A stretch of 64,000 nt of DNA. It comes from Actinostola sp. cb2023. Its lineage: Eukaryota; Cnidaria; Anthozoa; Actiniaria; Actinostolidae. Of the stretch, positions 22,364 to 34,094 are shown piece by piece (within the stretch, counting starts at the first letter, position 1; every line of letters begins with the position of its first letter). The DNA lies in contig JAUJYZ010000950.1 of assembly GCA_033675265.1 (NCBI GenBank), positions 38,565 through 102,564 on the forward strand, in the 5' to 3' direction. A model generated the notes under the pieces. The model made no database searches and had not been told where the DNA came from. It saw only the letters and a list, made by a program, of their open reading frames with translations. A program made the position numbers and the translations under genes.

Positions 22364-23904
22364 GCGCTTACAGTGCGACTACACTAAATCTTGAATCAAA
22401 TTTTCTAATCACATTTGTGATGCTGAATAACAGAATGATGTCAAATTCTACAATTTAAACTGTTTCGTGTTCACTCTTGATCATATACATACACATATAA
22501 AGTAAAATATATGCTTTTAAAGCGTAAATTTGAAAATTTGTGCAGATTCTATTGTTTAAATACTCAATTGTGATTGGATAATTTGTATGAAAATTTGTTT
22601 GGGTGGCCTTGGTTGGAGTAGTCACACTGTAACCGCTGGACCATAAAAGCGTAATTTCGGAAGCACAAAAACCGATTATAGTAATAATAACGCTATATTT
22701 TATTATGTTGCTATTTTGATCATCAGAGTTCGACAAAAAGGCTTAATATAGTCAAATGTTAATTTAATTCTGGCTTTTCACTGCACACTAGCTGGCTATT
22801 CACAAAATTCGTATTTTGTTTGAAATTGACCGGCACAGGAAGCCCAAGCTGGGATTTTGTGGATTATATCTTTATTTATTTATTCTATAAATACTGTAAT
22901 AACAGTCTTGAAACTGTCCTGGTGTCTTGTGGTATTTATTTACTATACCTGTACAAAGTTTCATCGAATTTGAAAACAATTTAGATGTCTTCCCCGACCT
23001 TTCCATGAAAATATTTTTGCTGTTATCATAAAAAACTTTTTATCTCTTCTGGCGAATTTTTCCAACAATCTCAATAATGTATACTGAAAGCATATGGTAC
23101 ATAGTTCTATGAAATGGTAAAATTCTTGTGGAGATTTGGGCTGGATTTCAAGCAATATGCAAAAAATGTATATTTTTGAGTAATGAAATTTATGCAAACT
23201 TTACACTTCAATAAAATGTTTACACTTTGACCGATCTCAGCATAATATCTAAAAATGTGACCTCGAATGGGAACATTACAAGAACATTGGAACACTGACA
23301 GAAGAGCCCCTACCATATAAAACGAATACCATAATAAATGTGTTGACGATTATAATGAATTATGTAGTGGAAATTGTGGAGATTTCGGCTCAATTTCGAG
23401 ATAACTAGCTTTGAAGATTGGGATAATTGAGTATTCCAGACATCATACCCAAGTTTACCTTCGTTTATTTGAAGTTGATTTGGTGTTGATGAAGGCTAAA
23501 ATACTGGTAATATACATTCCATATGTATAAGAATTAACTAAATGTATTTACTTTTCCTTAGATATTCTTCGCGACTGAGCTTGCAACGTCGACAAACTGT
23601 TTACTCCATGTCAGCTGGCCGCCATGTTGTCCAAAATAGAGTATTTAGCACAGCAAAAGAACAGGAAATTGATATCAAATAAAGGCATAATACTCTAATA
23701 TTTCGATCATTGAAATAACTTTAAGGCACAAAGATAGCATTAAGAATTCATTTCTGCGTGTTCAGTACATACAATTCTCGTAATACGTTCGCAAAAACTG
23801 TAAACATTGGAACCAAACAACTTGTGTCGGATACATCTTGTATTCATGATCTGACTGTGGCGACGCATGCGCACACAAAATTCCCTCCTGTTTGATATAT
23901 GTAT
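22364..23904. other. No gene recognised
   Basis: AT-rich. It contains one copy of the short dispersed word CACAGGAAGCCCAAGCTG (about 22835-22852). Open frames are short and featureless. Confidence 0.45.
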
Positions 23905-24270
23905 AGAAATGGAAACTAATGGAGAATATACAATACAGAACAAATGTTCGGAAAAATCAGACGCCTCGAGCGGGATTCGAACCCACGACACCCCGATTTC
24001 ATGACAGGTAGTGGCGTGGAGTTCAAATTAGCTCAAAGACGCTGATTGTAACCGAACATTTGATCCCAGGCCTCACGGAACTGGGAATTACTCCTGTAAT
24101 GACGTACGAACTGCATCACGCAGTCAAGTAATTCCCAGTTCCGTGAGGCCTGGGAGCAAATGTTCGGTTAAAATCAGCGTCTTTGAGCTAATTTGAACTC
24201 CACGCCATCGAGGCGTCTGATTTTTTTCCGAACATTTGTTCTGTATATTTAACAATTAGTTTCCATTTCT
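23905..24270. repeat. Fold-back pair of tRNA-derived SINE-like units
   Basis: Two inverted copies (23905-24090 and 24129-24270) flank a spacer of about 38 bp. On the minus strand the left copy contains a tRNA T-arm/B-box-like GTGGGTTCGAATCCCGC. The right copy lacks exactly this segment of about 46 bp but matches elsewhere (TCTTTGAGCTAATTTGAACT, CCGAACATTTGTTCTGTATA). No complete tRNA cloverleaf can be drawn, so it is not a tRNA gene. Confidence 0.65.
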
Positions 24271-24588
24271 AATGATAATAATGATAATAATAACAATAAT
24301 AATATAAGCTAAAATATGTCTAACAAATAAATATGTGTTAACTAAATATGAATTAGTAAATATAATTTTAATTAAAATGCCTAATTGCTCCGATGATATG
24401 CTTGATGAAAGCTCTTTATGTTTGTCTTGCTAACGAGGAATTGAACATGGATCTGTTTGTTTCTTACGCCGTTTGCGCTCGTTTTCGTTTTCATTACATT
24501 CTGTAAACGTCTCGACCATTTCACAGAGTAGATTGCGGTGAGTACTTTCTTTCTACACGTAACATGTTTTGTATTTATTCATATTTAG
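24271..24588 (+). other. Upstream region and candidate 5' UTR exon of the EF-hand gene
   Basis: An AT-rich patch (24272-24304) leads to sequence ending GTAGATTGCG before donor GTGAGT (exon end 24537). Joined to the next exon, the frame has an in-frame TAG upstream of the ATG. This supports a non-coding first exon. Confidence 0.4.
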
Positions 24589-24594
24589 CCGTCA

Positions 24595-25302
24595 ATGTAC
24601 GGAGGGGAAGATCCTGCTTCCAATAGCAAGCCTGAAATACAGTTTATCCTTCCACTCCCAAGCAAGATGTCCATCTACGATAAAGACAGAGATGGACGTA
24701 TCTCGTTGGCGGAATTCAAAGCCGCTCTTCCAAAGGTCACAGTAATGAAGTCTATCATTTCAAGTTTCAAAAACATAGACCAAAATGGTAATGACAATAA
24801 CTATGTGACTATCTGTTCTATATATATATTATAAGGACCATTAAATTCAGGGAGAAATAAGGATTTGTTCTGGTCTTTAGAGCGGCGAGCTCATCAACTT
24901 GTGCAATGTTCGACCCTCGATCGATATGATTGAATTTTATAATAGCATTTTGCAAGCTGTGGGAGTTGTAAGTTGTATAACAAAATAATTTTGACGTATT
25001 TCCAAAAAACGTTGCGTTCAATACTTATGAACCAAGATAGTTTTCTGAGAAAAGTTTGAGGGAAAACTATTTCCCAACCTTAAATGTAGTAAACCGCTTT
25101 TACAGAGATTGCCTCTTCAATATTGATGCGGCTAACTTTGATCCGTGAATTACTTTATCTCGGTCACTACTACTGACGAGTAGCGTCGTGTCTACACAGT
25201 ACATGACGTTTACATTGTAAATGTTTCATTTCAGGTGATCACTACGTTGACTGCAAAGAGTTTCGCCTGCTTAAACTTGGAAAGAAACGCCCTCAATGCT
25301 GA
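24595..25302 (+). CDS. Small two-EF-hand calcium-binding protein
   Basis: There are two coding exons: 24595-24787 (exon from acceptor at 24588) and 25235-25302. The donor is GTAATG and the acceptor TTTCATTTCAG. Spliced length is 86 residues. EF-hand 1 is the loop DKDRDGRISLAEF (about residues 29-41), with Asp, Asp, Asp, Gly, Ile and Glu in canonical positions. EF-hand 2, DQNGDHYVDCKEF, is assembled exactly across the intron and is also canonical, with Glu at position 12. The C-terminus is basic (KLGKKRPQC). No signal peptide or membrane segment; a cytosolic calcium sensor or buffer is the natural reading. The start ATG is supported by an upstream in-frame stop. AATAAA lies at 25333-25338. The family cannot be narrowed further. 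Confidence 0.7.
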
Positions 25303-25338
25303 AGATCATCCAGATGAACAGTAAAATGAGAAAATAAA

Positions 25339-25645
25339 CCGTGCAGCTTCTTAATAACAATATCAATACATAATTAAAGGCCAAAAGATAAAATATAAGT
25401 TAAAATGTAAATTTTAAGAAAATATTTACTGTTCAACATTGACACGGCAATAAAAATAAATTCTCAGGAACAAGGCTATAACTTGTTTGTACGTGATGAG
25501 TCACATACCACTATATAGGATCGGAGGGCATAAACAAACAGGGTTTCACGCTCCATACAATGCCACTTTGTCCTCTTAAATAGTTCAGGTAGCTGAGCAA
25601 ATATATGAAATTCCAGAAGTGACACGCTGACATAACAATGCATTT
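25339..25645. other. Downstream of the EF-hand gene; nothing recognised
   Basis: AT-rich 3' flank without ORF or repeat structure that I can see. Confidence 0.4.
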
Positions 25646-25649
25646 TGGG

Positions 25650-26846
25650 GAACTATTTCAGAAAGTGCTAAAACCTTGAACAGTTTTAATCGAACTAAAT
25701 TACATTTAAATACATATTATTCTTGTATCTACTACTTGCTGCCTACATTCGTAGGCTTAGATCGTGCAATAAAGACCTGCTTGAGATCTTTACGTGAGTG
25801 AATTTGACAGCTGAACTTGCACCTTGACCTCCGGTGCTTCCTGATTGGATTGTGATTTGTAATCTCTCTTCCCAGTCTCACTCGATTGCAGATTCGCGAC
25901 GCCGAACAAAACAAAACTAGACGCTTTAACAAGTGTTCACTCTGGTACGATTGAGCACTGGGATGCATTGTAGCATGAAAGACGCATACTTATGGGTCTC
26001 CACCTTCCATTCGGTGAGGGACTGAGCTATGAATAAAGAAGAGATCAGGAACGAACTGAACTGACCGAGACACACGTTCCCAGTCTCACCCCAGACAATA
26101 TACAAAATGGAAGTTAAACTGTTATAGGATTTTTTCAGATTTTTCAGATATGATTTTGAGTCCGCGGAACGACCTGGTCCGAAATCGCTTGACATCTTTG
26201 TCATCATCGCTAACGGCGTGTGCGTTTGTATGTGAGATAAGCGTATTAGACATACTTCGTTCAAATGGTTTTTTCTTACGATCGCAAGACGACATAACCA
26301 GTTCCTCCAACAAGGTTTGTGAAGAAAGAGGTCGACCGTCGATAAAACCTCATATATCAGCTTTTAGTGGTCTCGTTCACAGTCACACTCGATTGCAGAT
26401 TGTGCTTAGTCATCATAGGTGTATTCACGACTTAAACATTTCTCAATGTTTAGATCTGAGATAACGATTATAGTGATCAAATCAGTGTTTGGTTACTTGT
26501 TGGGTGACTCGGTAGAACATACAGAATCTGGAATCGCCCGGCACTCGACAACATAATACCGGCCAGCTCAGAATTTGTATAAACGACCAAAAATAACTAG
26601 TCAGCTAGATATCTTTACGTGAGAGATGAGAGATCAGTTTGACGGCTGAACTTGCCCCTTGACCTCCGATGCTTCCTGATTGGTTTGTGATTTGTAATCT
26701 CTCTTGTGGTCAGACTCTTTGTCTCCTTCTGCCATATCGCAACGGTGACCACCAAAAAGAAAATACCCACTGTATTCTTAGACTCGTGCCCCGGCCTTAG
26801 GCCTGGACACGAGTAACTAGACGCTTTACAAGCGTTCACTCGTGCC
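25650..26846. repeat. Tandem duplication, left part (A-B-C-A'-start of B')
   Basis: Segments: A 25650-25925 (starts near GTGCTAAAACCTTGAACAG), B 25925-26130 (CATGAAAGACGCATACTTAT), C 26135-26520 (GCTAACGGCGTGTGCGTTTG), A' about 26620-26820, then the start of B'. The same order resumes after the Harbinger insertion. Period is about 950-1000 bp, with roughly 5-10% divergence by eye. Short open frames cross it but nothing looks coding. Confidence 0.8.
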
Positions 26847-26894
26847 CTGGGGCCCGTTTCTCGAAGCGCGCGGTAACTTATCGGGCCCGTTATC

Positions 26895-27745
26895 TTAACG
26901 GGGCCGTTAACGGGGATTCTATTCGGGCCCGAAGCAGCGTTTCTCAAAGCAGCCGTAAACCATCCGATAACTTCCTTCCCGATAATTACGGGAAAATGGA
27001 AAACCTTCTAGAACTAATGAAGAATGTTCGAATTCAGTGTGTTTATTCTAAGCATTCCTGTGAAAAATAACGTCAAAACGAAGAGAAAAGTGGCGATTTC
27101 AGGCCGGATTTTGAACAGCGGCCGAATCAATCGTGTGTTCGATCGGCAAACAACAACATTGTGCTACAAATATTTTCAGTCTAAAAACTGAGAATTGCCT
27201 TCTCATCTTCCACAAGAGTTTATATCCTTTCGAAATTATTTAGTATGTAAATTCATTGTTGAAGTATGTCAGTCTTTGCAAGGTCTTTGAACTGCCAAAC
27301 TTTGCAATAGATCAGTTTGATGAAAGATTCAAGTGATTCAACTTGGTCGATCGTGGAATTGGTGCAATCGATTCAGTTGTAGTAATTTTGCTTATTTCGA
27401 GATCTATATCTTGTGTATCATATTTCTAGTATCTTTATTTTTAAAATGTTAATCAAGGTAAGTGAGAAACATTTATTATATCAATGTTCTTCCTGTTATC
27501 CTTGCCATGACTTGGCAGCCCAATGCACTAGTTTTGGCGGGAAAACTCGTGGCAGACGCGTCTGCACATCTAGAAATAGATTACCAGCCGACAGGAGTAC
27601 GTTGCCGTTTCTTTCATTTGCCGTACTGTTGAAAGGTTTGTTTCAAAAAATGTAAGTATCATTTTCAATTTAACTTGTGATTTGCAAATTAAAAGTTTTT
27701 AAATCTTGCGTATATTAACATTCGCTATAATATATTTATCAGATA
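26895..27745. other. Subterminal region of the Harbinger element
   Basis: Contains further GC-rich inverted words (GTTAACGG, GGGCCCG) and a repeat of the terminal word as GTTTCTCAAAG, mirrored near the right end. These are candidate transposase-binding sites. An 80-codon open frame (27413-27655) has no recognisable motif. Confidence 0.45.
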
Positions 27746-30700
27746 ATGGAGAAAAAAGGTCGTAGTACGCGATTTTCACAGGCAATGAGTGACGCTCTTG
27801 TGGAAAATTACACGAAGCATCAAGTGAGTAAAATTACAACCGTAGTTGATGAAAAAATATAAAGTCTGTCTTGTAACCATACTCGAGGATTTGTCTTGTA
27901 GACTTGTAACATAAAACGTCTGTTTTGCTTTTATATGCAGAGTTTCGAAAACATTTTATAAACTTTAAAAATCAAATTATAAAATGTATTTTTTGTAGTA
28001 TGTTCTGAAAAGCAAGTTTTCATCTACCATTACAAACGAAAAGAAAAGAGAGGCGTGGGAGCGTGTCACTTCGGCAGTGAACGCCGTAAATGGTGGAGAA
28101 AAAAAGAGTATAGAGCAGGTAATTAATTAAAGTAACAAAAGTTTATCATACTGTAATAATATTATTGTTCAGTTCTAAATACCTCTGAAGAATGGATTTC
28201 GCTCATAATTTCAAAAACAGTCAAATTATTTCCAAATAGTCAGCAGTCTGTCATTCTCACTTATTAAAATATAAAAGGCCCCTCACTCCATACACTATTT
28301 GGAAAAACATGTTTGGCAAGAATTAATACAAAACATTTTGTATTTGTTAATTAAAATTCAGGTGAAAAAGAGATGGGAAGACATGGCTTCTCAAGTAAAA
28401 AAGAAAGAAAGAACGGCAAAGAATGAAGAAATAAGGAGAATCAGGATAACCGGAAATGGGGTTTTACCTGATGAGGTATTTTTTTATTTGAATTGCAGGA
28501 ATCATTCATATTGCTGGGTTTCAAGTGTCCCTAGAGTATCAAGAGATATGATAGCTATTATAATAATTTTGTTGGATGAACTTTAAATTAAACAAGAGAC
28601 ACTAATACAATGATAAACACCAGTTGCAACCCAACAATAACTACCGTAATTAAATAGCATTTTGTCTGACAATAAATAGAGGTTATTAGTCGTCTAATCA
28701 TCTAATACGGTTGTTTATTTTTACGAGTCATTTAAGGCGAGCCAAAATACATGACGAGTAAAAATTCACAGAACCTCTTGCACGCTGATTGGTTAATTTT
28801 CATCACATGATTCTGCATGATTGATTGGAAAGCCAGTTTGAAGTAACTATCAAAAATACAGTCCCATATTTCGTGCGTTCTTGTGCATATTTCGTGCATT
28901 CTTTGACAAAAAAAATAAAATGTTTTTACTTTAAGGTTGATAATCAAGATAACTCCAACATGCCAATCTCTCAACGAATGTGAGCAAAACATAGCAGACA
29001 TCTTAGGTCCAGAAGCAATAAATGGAATTTCTGGAGGGATTGACACTTTTGCAAAAGGTAGTTTTCATCCTTTTTCATTCTTTATAAGTTTATAAGTATA
29101 TACTATTGTGTGCAAGCATTTAAACCATGTTTTGATATTTAGGCTGCACTCATGAATCAGCTACTCCTTTTTCACAGAACATATATAATAGCTAATTGCA
29201 TAATCGTTGTCGTGTTGAAAATCATAAATCATAGAAGCTGAGTGGGTGTCTGTAAAGCAGGGTTCTACCAGTAGTATAGTGACAATTTAGCAAGGATCAA
29301 CCCTGAAAGGGACTGGTAACTTACATTTAGTATGAATGGTCCTTCTTATTGACTTCTCTTTTTAGCTGGTTCAAGTTATAAAAGACCCTTCACTGCATAT
29401 AATGTTGGACTCCTCTCTTTCTGAATTTCAGGTATGCCGTCTAAACCAACCATGCTAGAGAGTTAATGGGCTGACTTAGCAGTCTAATTTTTTAAACAAT
29501 TATAATAGGTTTACAAGAACATGAGATATGACATTTCTATAGTACATGTATGTACATTAAGTTGTAGTTTTGAAATATGTACATAATATACACATACCTT
29601 ATAATGAGATGCATAAATACCTAATGAGATACAATCTGAATCTGAATCTGAATCTGAATCTGTGACCTAAAAACACTCGTAGCCACACTATTTGCCAACG
29701 CAGGTGTGCATATATACTAATACTATAGACATTAATCACCTTAAACGTTTCACAAAAATGACTCTGGATACAATGTATATTTAATAATAATAATAATATT
29801 ATTAAATTATTATTTAAAGCTGAACTGTCTTTTTGTTCATTTCAGTCAATTAACAATAATTATTTGAATTAACATATTTTCTTTTTTTCAAAGGAAAGTC
29901 CTGCTTTGCCATCTTGTGGAGCTAGAGGTCATGATGACTTTGAAATCAAGGTAATCAAAAATCAATGTATCTTGATTCTACCATTATTGTTTTATAATAT
30001 TAAAATTGTAAGATACATGTACATTTCATAATATATGAATTGTAAGATGTACATTTCATAATCACATATACAGTCAATTGCAGAAACATTGTAGTTTTGA
30101 AATAATATACATATACACATACCTAATGAGATGCATAAATACCTATTTAATGAGATCTACAAAGCTACTTTTAAATGGCATTCCTGACATAAAACTGACA
30201 GGTTGTTGTTTACACTTCAAAGTATATAACACAACACTGAGGAATTTGTACTAAATAGCCCAAATTAAATACTAAATAAATAGGATTAATTTCTCTCTCA
30301 GTAACATTTAATTAGGAACTTAATTTTACTATCTTGAGATGCCAAAAGCTTATTCTGAAGATATTCGTTGGGTTGCGGTCTCCAACCTCCAACAGAGGTC
30401 AACAAACTGTTTTATAACAAATCTGAAGAAGAAAGTGTATCTCATTAGGTATTTATGCATCTCATTAGGATTGTGTATATTATGTACATATTTCAAAACT
30501 ACAAGGTTTCTGCAATTGACTGTATATGAACTACATGTACATGTATGTACATGTACTAGATAGAAATGTCATACATATAGCTCATGTTTGGTAAGTATAT
30601 TATTGTTATAATATTATTAATAAAGACTGCCGTCAGCCCTTTAACTCTCTAGCCATGGTTGGTTTAGATGCATAATTTTATTTATTTAGAAATGACTATC

Positions 30701-30899
30701 CCATGATTGATAATAGTAAATTAATTAACATATTTTTTGATCAATTTATTAGGAAGTTTTACTGCCAATGGAAAGCTGTAGGCCTAAAAAGAAAATCGTT
30801 GCTTCCATAGACCAAAGCATCTTTCAATGGTGTTCCTTGTCTTGGTATGGCTTGATTGGTACCGTTTCTCTGGCTCTGTTACAACATTTGCTGGTCTGA
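27746..30899 (+). CDS. Harbinger Myb/SANT-like DNA-binding protein, multi-exon
   Basis: Exons with GT-AG borders: 27746-27823, 27999-28118, 28362-28475, 28949-29057, 29366-29431, 29894-29950, 30753-30899. The first three join in phase and give a Myb/SANT-like domain: FSQAMSDALVENYTKHQ, YVLKSKFSSTITNEKKREAW, then VKKRWEDMASQVKKK. This is the Myb_DNA-bind_5/NAIF1-like type. Exon 4 adds ITPTCQSLNECEQNIADILG. In Harbinger elements this protein binds terminal sites and helps bring the transposase to the nucleus. Exon 4 ends one base out of phase with exon 5, so there is a small indel or a missed splice site. Exons 5-7 are tentative. The last exon overlaps the transposase 3' end on the opposite strand. 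Confidence 0.65.
29435..30668. mobile_element. Nested inverted-repeat element inside Harbinger
   Basis: AAACCAACCATGCTAGAGAG (about 29438-29457) is matched inverted near 30650-30668. Further inverted words follow inward on each side (TAGTACATGTATGTACAT, GTAGTTTTGAAATATGTACA, GAGATGCATAAATACCTAAT). The arms are about 200 bp and the core about 750 bp. The core contains the candidate exon 29894-29950, and the left arm is partly duplicated directly at 30060-30145. Confidence 0.55.
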
Positions 30900-30935
30900 A
30901 AGGGGTCATTAGGTAGGGCTGTAGGGCCGGGCATA

Positions 30936-31800
30936 CATCGCGTAAAATTGCCCAAGAAATCAGGTCATGACCATGTTTTTGGTTGAATGACAAAGATAAA
31001 ACATTTCAATAACTTAAAAACATTAAGAAAAACAACCCTGTATTTTTCTCCCCAAAAAAACGTGTTTAAATATTTTTCCGAGGCAGAATTCACAAGTTTT
31101 AAATTAGCGCCCAATCCCCACTCGGCCAATCCTCCTGGATTCTCAGTCTTTTTCAGTCAAATTTAATCGATCATCTAAGGGAGCCTAGGATCTGAATACT
31201 TGGTTTCCCTGTGGAATAGAGGCTTGGCTACCAACTTTTCAAAATGGCCGAAGAAAAATAGCTCTATAACATCGAGAAACGTGGACAGTTTGGCGTGTTT
31301 CGCTACCTTCTTGCTTGGCGACAGATCAGTGACTGCTTGAACTAAACCTTTGGAAAATCGCTTGTTATATTTATCCTACCAAAAGTCAAATATGGGGATT
31401 AAACAAAGCTATACAAGGTTAAGAGAATTACCCATGATAGACTTTTTCCTTCTGGTCACTCGCGAAGCACAATGACAGATATTTCATCGTACCTTGGGAC
31501 ATTTCATACTGAAAAACGCCATTCTTCCTCCGATTCTACTGTAAAAAAATCGCATGATCAACCGGCAGCAGGAGAATAAAATTGGTAAGGAGTTTTTCAG
31601 TAGTTGTTTGCCTTTTATTTCCCGTGATAGACTTTTTCTCTTGGAGCTTGTTTACATTTATTTTATTCAGTCAAAAGTAAAAATGCGTTCAAAGTTCTTG
31701 TATTTTTTATTGGCCGTGAGCTCTTACGGTGAAAGGAGAGACTGGTGACTTATGCTAATGTACGAAAAATCCCGGATGTGACATCCAATTTTACGCGATG
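30936..31800. mobile_element. 865-bp insertion with 15-bp inverted ends
   Basis: CATCGCGTAAAATTG at 30936-30950 is repeated exactly inverted at 31786-31800, and both ends lie precisely at the break in the transposase exon. The insert has no useful open frame and no GT-AG border, so an intron is unlikely. No target duplication is evident. Confidence 0.65.
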
Positions 31801-32139
31801 AACCCCTGTCACCCAGCAGCCAGCCATCCCTTCCACCACCATTTTCTAAATGGTATTGCAATTCACTGGTATTGAAAACGGCAGAGTCGTGTGTGGACCC
31901 ATGCCACTTAGCTAAGACATTTGTAAACACAAGATCTGCATTACAAACAGCCATGACATTTATGGCATGGAAGCCTTTGTGGCACACATAAAGGTGTTCC
32001 TCCTTGTTTGGAGCCTTTATTGGGATCAGGCTTCCATCAATGGCTCCAATAATTCTGGGGAAGCCAGCAATTTCATAGAATGATGCCATTGTTTCCTGAA
32101 ACCAACAACATTTCAGACATCAGAGACAAAGACACTCGG

Positions 32140-32665
32140 TTATTTTTTTATTTACTTCATATTTATTTATTATTTGTTTATTTTATATTTATTTACTATT
32201 TATTTACTTTATATTTATTTATTATTTATTTACTTTTTATTTATTTATTTTTTATTTATTTATTTATTTACTTTATATTACTTTATTATTTACTTTATAT
32301 TTAATTTTTAATTATTTATTTATTTATTATTTACTTTATATTTATTTATTTATTATTTATTTATTTACTTTATATTTATTTATTATTTACTTTATATTTA
32401 ATTTTTATTTATTATTTATTTACTTCATATTTATTTATTATTTATTTATTATTTATTTATTTACTTTATATTTATTTTTTATTTATTTATTTATTTATTT
32501 ACTTTATATTTATTTATTATTTATGTACTTTATATTTATTTATTATTTACTTTATATTTAATTATTATTTATCTATTTATTATTTATTTACTTCATATTT
32601 ATTTATTTATTTTATATTTATTTATTATTTATTTACTTAATATTTATTTATTTATCTACCTAGAG
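32140..32665. repeat. TATTTATT-type low-complexity array
   Basis: About 525 bp of irregular TATTTATTTAC-like units in the transposase intron between exons C and B. Open frames across it are compositional. Confidence 0.9.
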
Positions 32666-33105
32666 AAATAATTCAAAATGGAAATAATTCATTGATATAC
32701 CAATATGTATATATCTGTAAGGGTCTGTAAGTATACAAATATTTTCATTTTGTTTATATATTCCTTTATTTCTTTAGTACGGCATTCATTTGCAAGCAAA
32801 AATGTACGTGATTGGATATAGAACAAGCTATAAATGAAGCATGCGCAGTACGTTGTACGGTATTTTCACAACACGAGGTATTTGTCAAATGTTCTCTGAA
32901 AGGTCTGTAAGTGACTGAAGTACGTTATGTTTATCAATCGACTACATTGAAATATCAATGAAAAACGGAATAACGTTAACGACCTAAAATAGTTCACGTC
33001 CACTGTGAATAGTAAGTTGATTGTTTGTGGGTCTTCTTGCTGGCATTGAATAACAACGTCGATTTTTGGGGATGGCCGTTTCGTTTGGATGGAATTTGTA
33101 TCTGA
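32666..33105. other. Intron of the Harbinger transposase; nothing recognised
   Basis: AT-rich, with short featureless open frames. Confidence 0.4.
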
Positions 33106-33412
33106 TTGACTACAAATCACATGGAAAGATGAACAATTACCATTGGATCTACTACACTGTTATTATACAAAGTGGGTCATTGACTACAATCACATGGAAA
33201 GATGAACAATTACCATTGGATCTACTACACTGTTATTATACAAAGTGGGTCATTGACTACAAATCACATGGAAAGATGAACAATTACCATTGGATCTACT
33301 ACACTGTTATTATACAAAGTGGGTCATTGACTACAAATCACATGGAAAGATGAACAATTACCATTGGATCTACTACACTGTTATTATACAAAGTGGGTCA
33401 TTGACTACAAAT
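33106..33412. repeat. 74-bp minisatellite, four copies
   Basis: Units start TTGACTACAAATCACATGGA at 33106, 33180, 33253 and 33327, with a partial unit at 33401. They are nearly identical; one copy lacks a single A. Located in the transposase intron. Confidence 0.95.
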
Positions 33413-34094
33413 CCATTCAACTTTAGAACAATTAATCATCGACATGAACCGAACCTTCGTGTACAAGTAAGCTACTACAACTGTGCTCAAGTCTTTTTTT
33501 CTGAGATCAGGATTTATAATGTGATTCAATGGGATGTCATTTTACATCGACAAAAAAGGTATGACGGTTATGCATGTTTTTATAGTAAGCTAGCTTATTA
33601 AAATTCCTTTTTTAATAAGTGGATCCTTATAATTTTGATCGATTTGCCTTGGTCATGTTTGGAGGTACGTACGTTCTGCTCACACTGGAAGTTCATAATA
33701 AAATTGCCAAAAAAATCATATGAAGAGGAGGACAACTTTATAATCAAGTGTAGTGTCTTATTTTACTTAGCCTCATTATCTTTGCCTTTAGATTTGTGCT
33801 TCGGCCTTTCAGTGAGCTGCGTGCAGCAGTCGATGGAAACGTAGTCAAATGTTATTTTAAGCTTAAGTTTATATTTTGTTATTGACTTCGTCTTCGGTTA
33901 TTGATAAAAAGAGTTATACCGTAATTATAGTATAAGTGACCATTAAGCTTATATTGATAATTTAATGCATTACTAAATTAAAGTTCATGCATAAATGAAG
34001 AGGATTTTTCATCAGATTAACATGTACTTTTTAATGATACATCTACTATTTTTGATGTCCTCAAGAATTCTATTGAGTTTCATAGTAAACTTAC
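33413..34094. other. Intron of the Harbinger transposase; nothing recognised
   Basis: Unique AT-rich sequence without motif or repeat structure I can identify. Confidence 0.4.

Noticed and set aside
22455..22736. 93-codon minus-strand frame with a hydrophobic start
   Set aside because: Composition is that of random AT-rich sequence, with no recognisable domain.
23960..23985. Possible tRNA gene (T-arm-like GTTCGAATCCCGC on the minus strand)
   Set aside because: No complete cloverleaf or acceptor stem can be formed, and the segment sits in a repeated fold-back. Treated as SINE-derived.
27413..27655. 80-codon frame in the Harbinger left region
   Set aside because: It lies upstream of the Myb gene, with no motif and no Harbinger equivalent.
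33066..33601. 95- and 103-codon frames
   Set aside because: Built from the 74-bp minisatellite in a transposase intron.
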